Assembly (NCBI GenBank): GCA_016281495.1
Contig: JAEEIU010000003.1
Coordinates: forward strand, 31,014 to 95,013
Length of the DNA: 64,000 nucleotides
Direction of reading: 5' to 3'
Source of the DNA: Treponema sp.
Lineage (GTDB): Bacteria; Spirochaetota; Spirochaetia; Treponematales; Treponemataceae
The number at the start of each line of letters is the position of its first letter. Position 1 is the stretch's first letter. The notes below the pieces were generated by a model. That model saw only the letters and a list, made by a program, of their open reading frames with translations. It did not search any database and was not told where the DNA came from. Shown in pieces: positions 61,357 to 64,000 of the stretch. The translations under genes were made by a program, and so were the position numbers.

Positions 61357-62445
61357 ATGTTCAATATAAAAAAGCAAATCAGCCGGTTGTATTCGTCGGC
61401 GATTTTTGCACAGATTTCTCTTTCGGGAGCCTGGGTTGCGATTCTTGCAGCCCGTGGATTTTCCCTGGCACAAATTGGTTTTGCTGAGACGGTTTTTCAT
61501 ATCGTGAGCATTCTCTTTGAGATTCCCTCGGGAGTTTTGGCGGATGTATTCGGTCGCAAGAAAACACTTTTGATTTCCTGCGTCATGCGTATAATCGGAA
61601 ACCTCGTGATGGTATTCTCAAACAATTTTGCACTCGTGTGCCTGTCCATCGCTTTTCAGGCGCTCAACTACAACTTCTCGTCCGGCTCAGGAGACGCACT
61701 TGCCTACGATTCTCTCAAGTCGGTGGGGCAGGAGGACTACTTTGAAAAGTATTCGTCCAATCAGGTAATCATCTATCGTGTGTGCGAAGGCCTTTCAACT
61801 TTGACGGCGGGTCTTTCGCTGATTCTTGGGTATAAGATTTCGTATTCTGCCAGCGTGCTTTTTGCCCTTGTTCAGCTTGGGCTTCTTGCAGGCCTTACGG
61901 AAATACGTCTGGCTCAATCGGTGGAAAAGAAAGATGTTTGGAAGGAAATTCTTGCGTGCTTTAAGAAAAGCTTTTTGTTCCTAAAGGAAGCGAAAAAGGC
62001 AATGCTTTTGATGTTCTCCAATTCATTTGTTGGTGCGCTGGACATTCTGCTTTTGTTTTTCCTTCAGGCAAAGTTACCCATGGCGGGAATTCCAAAATGG
62101 GCGCTGGGGCTTTCTCTTCTTGCGATGCAGGGCGGTGGAATCCTTGGGGCGCGTATAATTCTCCGTTTGAAGAATGTCCGTTACCGTGTGATTTTTGCGC
62201 TTTCGTTCCTGGTGATTGTATCGGGCATTGCGATGGAACACTCCGGGCTTTATCTCCTGATGTCGCTCGGTGGATTCATGTCGTCGTTTGCCGATGATGC
62301 GCTTCAGATCAGGACCAACACCATCCTTCAGGGCATGTTCCCGTCGGAGCAGCGGGCAACACTCATCTCCATAGAGTCGTTCACCTTCTCCGTGCTGATG
62401 ATTGTGCTCTCCCCGCTTGCAGGCCTGTTCTTTTCATGGTGGTAA
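61357..62445 (+). CDS. Major facilitator superfamily transporter
   Basis: Inner-membrane carrier of 362 residues with about 10-12 membrane segments. The loop 2-3 signature is PSGVLADVFGRKKTLL (about residues 56-71). The start is ATG 61357, behind AAGGGGCGG; the open frame further upstream (to 61291) lacks a site. Sequence type suggests drug or small-metabolite export. It is transcribed from the strong promoter 240 bp upstream and followed by a palindromic repeat. Confidence 0.83.
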   Translation: MFNIKKQISRLYSSAIFAQISLSGAWVAILAARGFSLAQIGFAETVFHIVSILFEIPSGVLADVFGRKKTLLISCVMRIIGNLVMVFSNNFALVCLSIAFQALNYNFSSGSGDALAYDSLKSVGQEDYFEKYSSNQVIIYRVCEGLSTLTAGLSLILGYKISYSASVLFALVQLGLLAGLTEIRLAQSVEKKDVWKEILACFKKSFLFLKEAKKAMLLMFSNSFVGALDILLLFFLQAKLPMAGIPKWALGLSLLAMQGGGILGARIILRLKNVRYRVIFALSFLVIVSGIAMEHSGLYLLMSLGGFMSSFADDALQIRTNTILQGMFPSEQRATLISIESFTFSVLMIVLSPLAGLFFSWW

Positions 62446-62452
62446 AAAGTAT

Positions 62453-62520
62453 TGTCATGCTGGACTTGATCCAGCATTCTAACGTTTAATGTCAGGATTC
62501 CGGGTCAGGCCCGGAATGAC
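62453..62520. repeat. Composite palindromic intergenic repeat, copy 5
   Basis: A 68-bp element: TGTCAT at the left, hairpins TGCTGGA-cttga-TCCAGCA and ATTCCGGG-tcagg-CCCGGAAT, and ATGAC at the right. Same design and length as 1854-1922. It follows the MFS gene and may serve as its 3' mRNA structure. Confidence 0.75.
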
Positions 62521-62640
62521 GGTACTTTACAAACGGTAAAATTGATAGTAAAACAGAGGAAAATACCAACTCAACCAATGGTATGTTTAAATTTTCATTG
62601 GCCAAACCTATAATTTAGGCATGAAAAGGAGGCAAAACTT

Positions 62641-63255
62641 ATGGATTTAATAAAAATCGGAAAGTTTATAGCTAACTGCAGGAAAGACAAAAACTTGACC
62701 CAAGAACAGCTGGCGGAAAAACTCTATGTTACCGACCGTGCCGTTTCTAAATGGGAAAGGGGACTGTCTTTGCCTGATGCCGGGAAAATGCTGGACTTGT
62801 GCGGCATTTTGGATATTAAGGTCAATGAACTTTTGACAGGAGAAAAGATTGATATGGAAAACATGAACAAAAAATCTGAGGAACTATTGGTTGAGATGGC
62901 AAGGCAGGAGCAGATCAAAAACAAAAAGCTTCTGACAAGCATGTACGTTATGACAGGAAGTGCTATATTCTTCTTTATAGGAATAGTTTTGCTGGCATGC
63001 GTCACGTTAAAGCAAGGCCCCATATTGGCTGCGATAATCTGTGCCGCAACAGCTCTGTTGGTGTTTATTGCCTTCTATGGACTCAAGCTGGAAGTCGATG
63101 CCGGGTACTACGAATGTGCAAAGTGCCACCACAAGTTTACGCCCAAGAATTATTTTGTCGCAATGTTTGCCCCTCACCTCAATACAACCAGATACCTGAA
63201 ATGTCCCGAGTGCAACAAACGCAGCTGGGCAAAAAAGGTAATGAGCAAAGACTAA
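62641..63255 (+). CDS. Membrane-linked XRE-type HTH protein with zinc ribbon
   Basis: Protein of 204 residues in three parts: an N-terminal XRE helix-turn-helix (about 5-60; LTQEQLAEKLYVTDRAVSKWERG), two membrane segments (about 100-145), and a C-terminal zinc ribbon (CAKCHHKF at about 160, CPECNKRSW at about 186). This combination is seen in Firmicutes and gut bacteria and probably ties a membrane or redox signal to transcription. AAGGAGG lies before the ATG. The gene stands alone. Confidence 0.8.
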   Translation: MDLIKIGKFIANCRKDKNLTQEQLAEKLYVTDRAVSKWERGLSLPDAGKMLDLCGILDIKVNELLTGEKIDMENMNKKSEELLVEMARQEQIKNKKLLTSMYVMTGSAIFFFIGIVLLACVTLKQGPILAAIICAATALLVFIAFYGLKLEVDAGYYECAKCHHKFTPKNYFVAMFAPHLNTTRYLKCPECNKRSWAKKVMSKD

Positions 63256-63301
63256 ATCTCTAAACTGATTTGGATAATTTTCATTTAGATTAAAACATTC
63301 C

Positions 63302-63365
63302 TGTCATTGCCGTGCTTGACACGGCAATCTCAAATCAATCCAGATCTTGGAATCGGTGTTTGACA
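63302..63365. repeat. Composite palindromic intergenic repeat, copy 6 (diverged)
   Basis: Begins TGTCATTGCCGTG-ctt-GACACGGCAATCT, like the left half of the other copies. The second half is degenerate and ends TTTGACA. It lies between two convergent genes. Confidence 0.6.
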
Positions 63366-63376
63366 GTTCATAAAAA

Positions 63377-64000
63377 TCAGTCTTCCTCGCCCAGATAGTA
63401 TTTCAGAACTTCCTCCAAATCTTTTTTTGAAAATCCGTTCGCAATGGACTTCCTTTCGTAAAACTCAGCCTGCTCTTTATCTCCTTCCAAAGTGTAAATC
63501 AGGTAGAGCAATTTGATTGAGGGAAGAAAATCGTTTTTCAGCTCAAGACATTTTTTTGCAGACTCCGCCGCGTTTTCGAAATCACCATTTTTGAAATATG
63601 CGCTCGAAAGATTGTTGTATGCAATGTAGTTGTCCCTGTCATAATCAACGGCCCGCTTCCCCACGGAAAGAGCTTTTTCAAAATCCCCGGAATCCTTGTA
63701 CAAATCCGAAAGATTCGAGAACACACGGGTGTCCGCAATGCCAGAGTTAATCATCTCCTCGTAGATTTTTTCCGCACTATCGCTGTCACCGCAGTCCGTG
63801 TAATTCAGAGCAAGAAAAAGATTCACGCAATATTTTTCAGCCCTGGACCTGCACGAGTTTTTGATTGTCTTTAACCCAACGATGGATTTTTCAAATTTGT
63901 CCTGATTGTAAAACCGCACCGCCATCAAAAATATACGCAGAGTTTTTTTATCCTCCGAAAAAGCCTCCCCGATTATATCCGCATAAAAGTTCTTGTAGTA
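63377..64000 (-). CDS. TPR-repeat protein, 5' end beyond the right edge
   Basis: The frame is open from the edge at 64000 to the stop at 63377 (207 residues visible). It shows tetratricopeptide repeats: TRVFSNLSDLYKDSGDFEKALSVGKRAVDYD, then YIAYNNLSSAYFKNGDFENAAESAKKCLEL, and further helices. Such proteins are scaffolds; the missing N-terminus may hold the signal or effector domain. TTG and ATG codons near 63928 could be starts, but the coding pattern continues upstream, so I treat it as partial. Confidence 0.8.
   Translation of the reverse strand, partial: YYKNFYADIIGEAFSEDKKTLRIFLMAVRFYNQDKFEKSIVGLKTIKNSCRSRAEKYCVNLFLALNYTDCGDSDSAEKIYEEMINSGIADTRVFSNLSDLYKDSGDFEKALSVGKRAVDYDRDNYIAYNNLSSAYFKNGDFENAAESAKKCLELKNDFLPSIKLLYLIYTLEGDKEQAEFYERKSIANGFSKKDLEEVLKYYLGEED

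Overview
The window looks like chromosomal DNA of an anaerobic, carbohydrate-using spirochaete, most likely a gut or rumen Treponema. This is an inference. It rests on moderate-to-low GC, several secreted proteins with relaxed spirochaete-type lipoboxes, an HD-GYP regulator, xylulokinase and a large beta-galactosidase-type enzyme, oxygen-sensitive enzymes (radical SAM, nitrogenase-like, Fe-dependent alcohol dehydrogenase) and large repeat-built surface lipoproteins. No rRNA, tRNA, CRISPR array, integrase or transposase was seen.

Layout. 1-5.3 kb: an SsuC-type ABC permease (its partners lie off the left edge), a TatD-associated radical SAM protein, a WYL regulator, and a four-gene operon (GyrI-like, DUF3781, DUF6434-like, SPL-type radical SAM). 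5.3-11.9 kb: a sulfur-related nitrogenase-like locus, with nifK-like, nifD-like, cysteine synthase and LysR genes on the minus strand, divergent from a PatB/MalY C-S lyase and an Rrf2/CymR-like regulator. Two operator-like sites sit in a compact face-to-face divergent promoter, and a third lies in front of the ABC permease, so these genes probably form one sulfur regulon. 11.9-22.4 kb: MATE exporter, a B12-dependent methionine synthase lacking its reactivation domain plus a separate reactivation-domain protein, a divergent BtuFCD-like cobalamin importer, and a complete ECF transporter with a TrpP-like S component. 22.6-27.5 kb: small accessory genes, including a C39-like peptidase, a truncated AAA ATPase, a secreted hypothetical protein and an ORF6N protein. 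27.6-38.7 kb: carB with a probable attenuator leader, xylB followed by the last 16 codons of a lost xylB paralogue, a secreted protein, HD-GYP, and an overlapping GH2 glycosidase.

38.8-52.0 kb: an outer-membrane barrel-like protein and three giant paralogous lipoproteins built from different numbers of a roughly 90-residue module, downstream of a LuxR-type regulator. The promoter of the barrel gene carries a perfect CTACCC-GGGTAG palindrome on its -35. 52.1-64 kb: a mixed metabolic and regulatory stretch (PPOX-like, aldo-keto reductase, epimerase, Fe-ADH, AraC, DUF2156, alpha/beta hydrolase, DinB-like, GNAT, P5CR-like, MFS, membrane HTH protein, and a TPR protein cut by the right edge).

Short composite palindromic repeats (about 68 bp, TGTCAT...ATGACA ends, two internal hairpins) recur in at least six intergenic spaces. 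Several genes have an extended -10 only 6-9 nt before the start codon and no Shine-Dalgarno, which suggests leaderless mRNAs. The best candidate for an under-described system is the nitrogenase-like/CysK/PatB/Rrf2 locus, related at least in architecture to methylthio-alkane reductase. The second is the module-variable surface lipoprotein operon. All family assignments were made by reading motifs; no database search was run.
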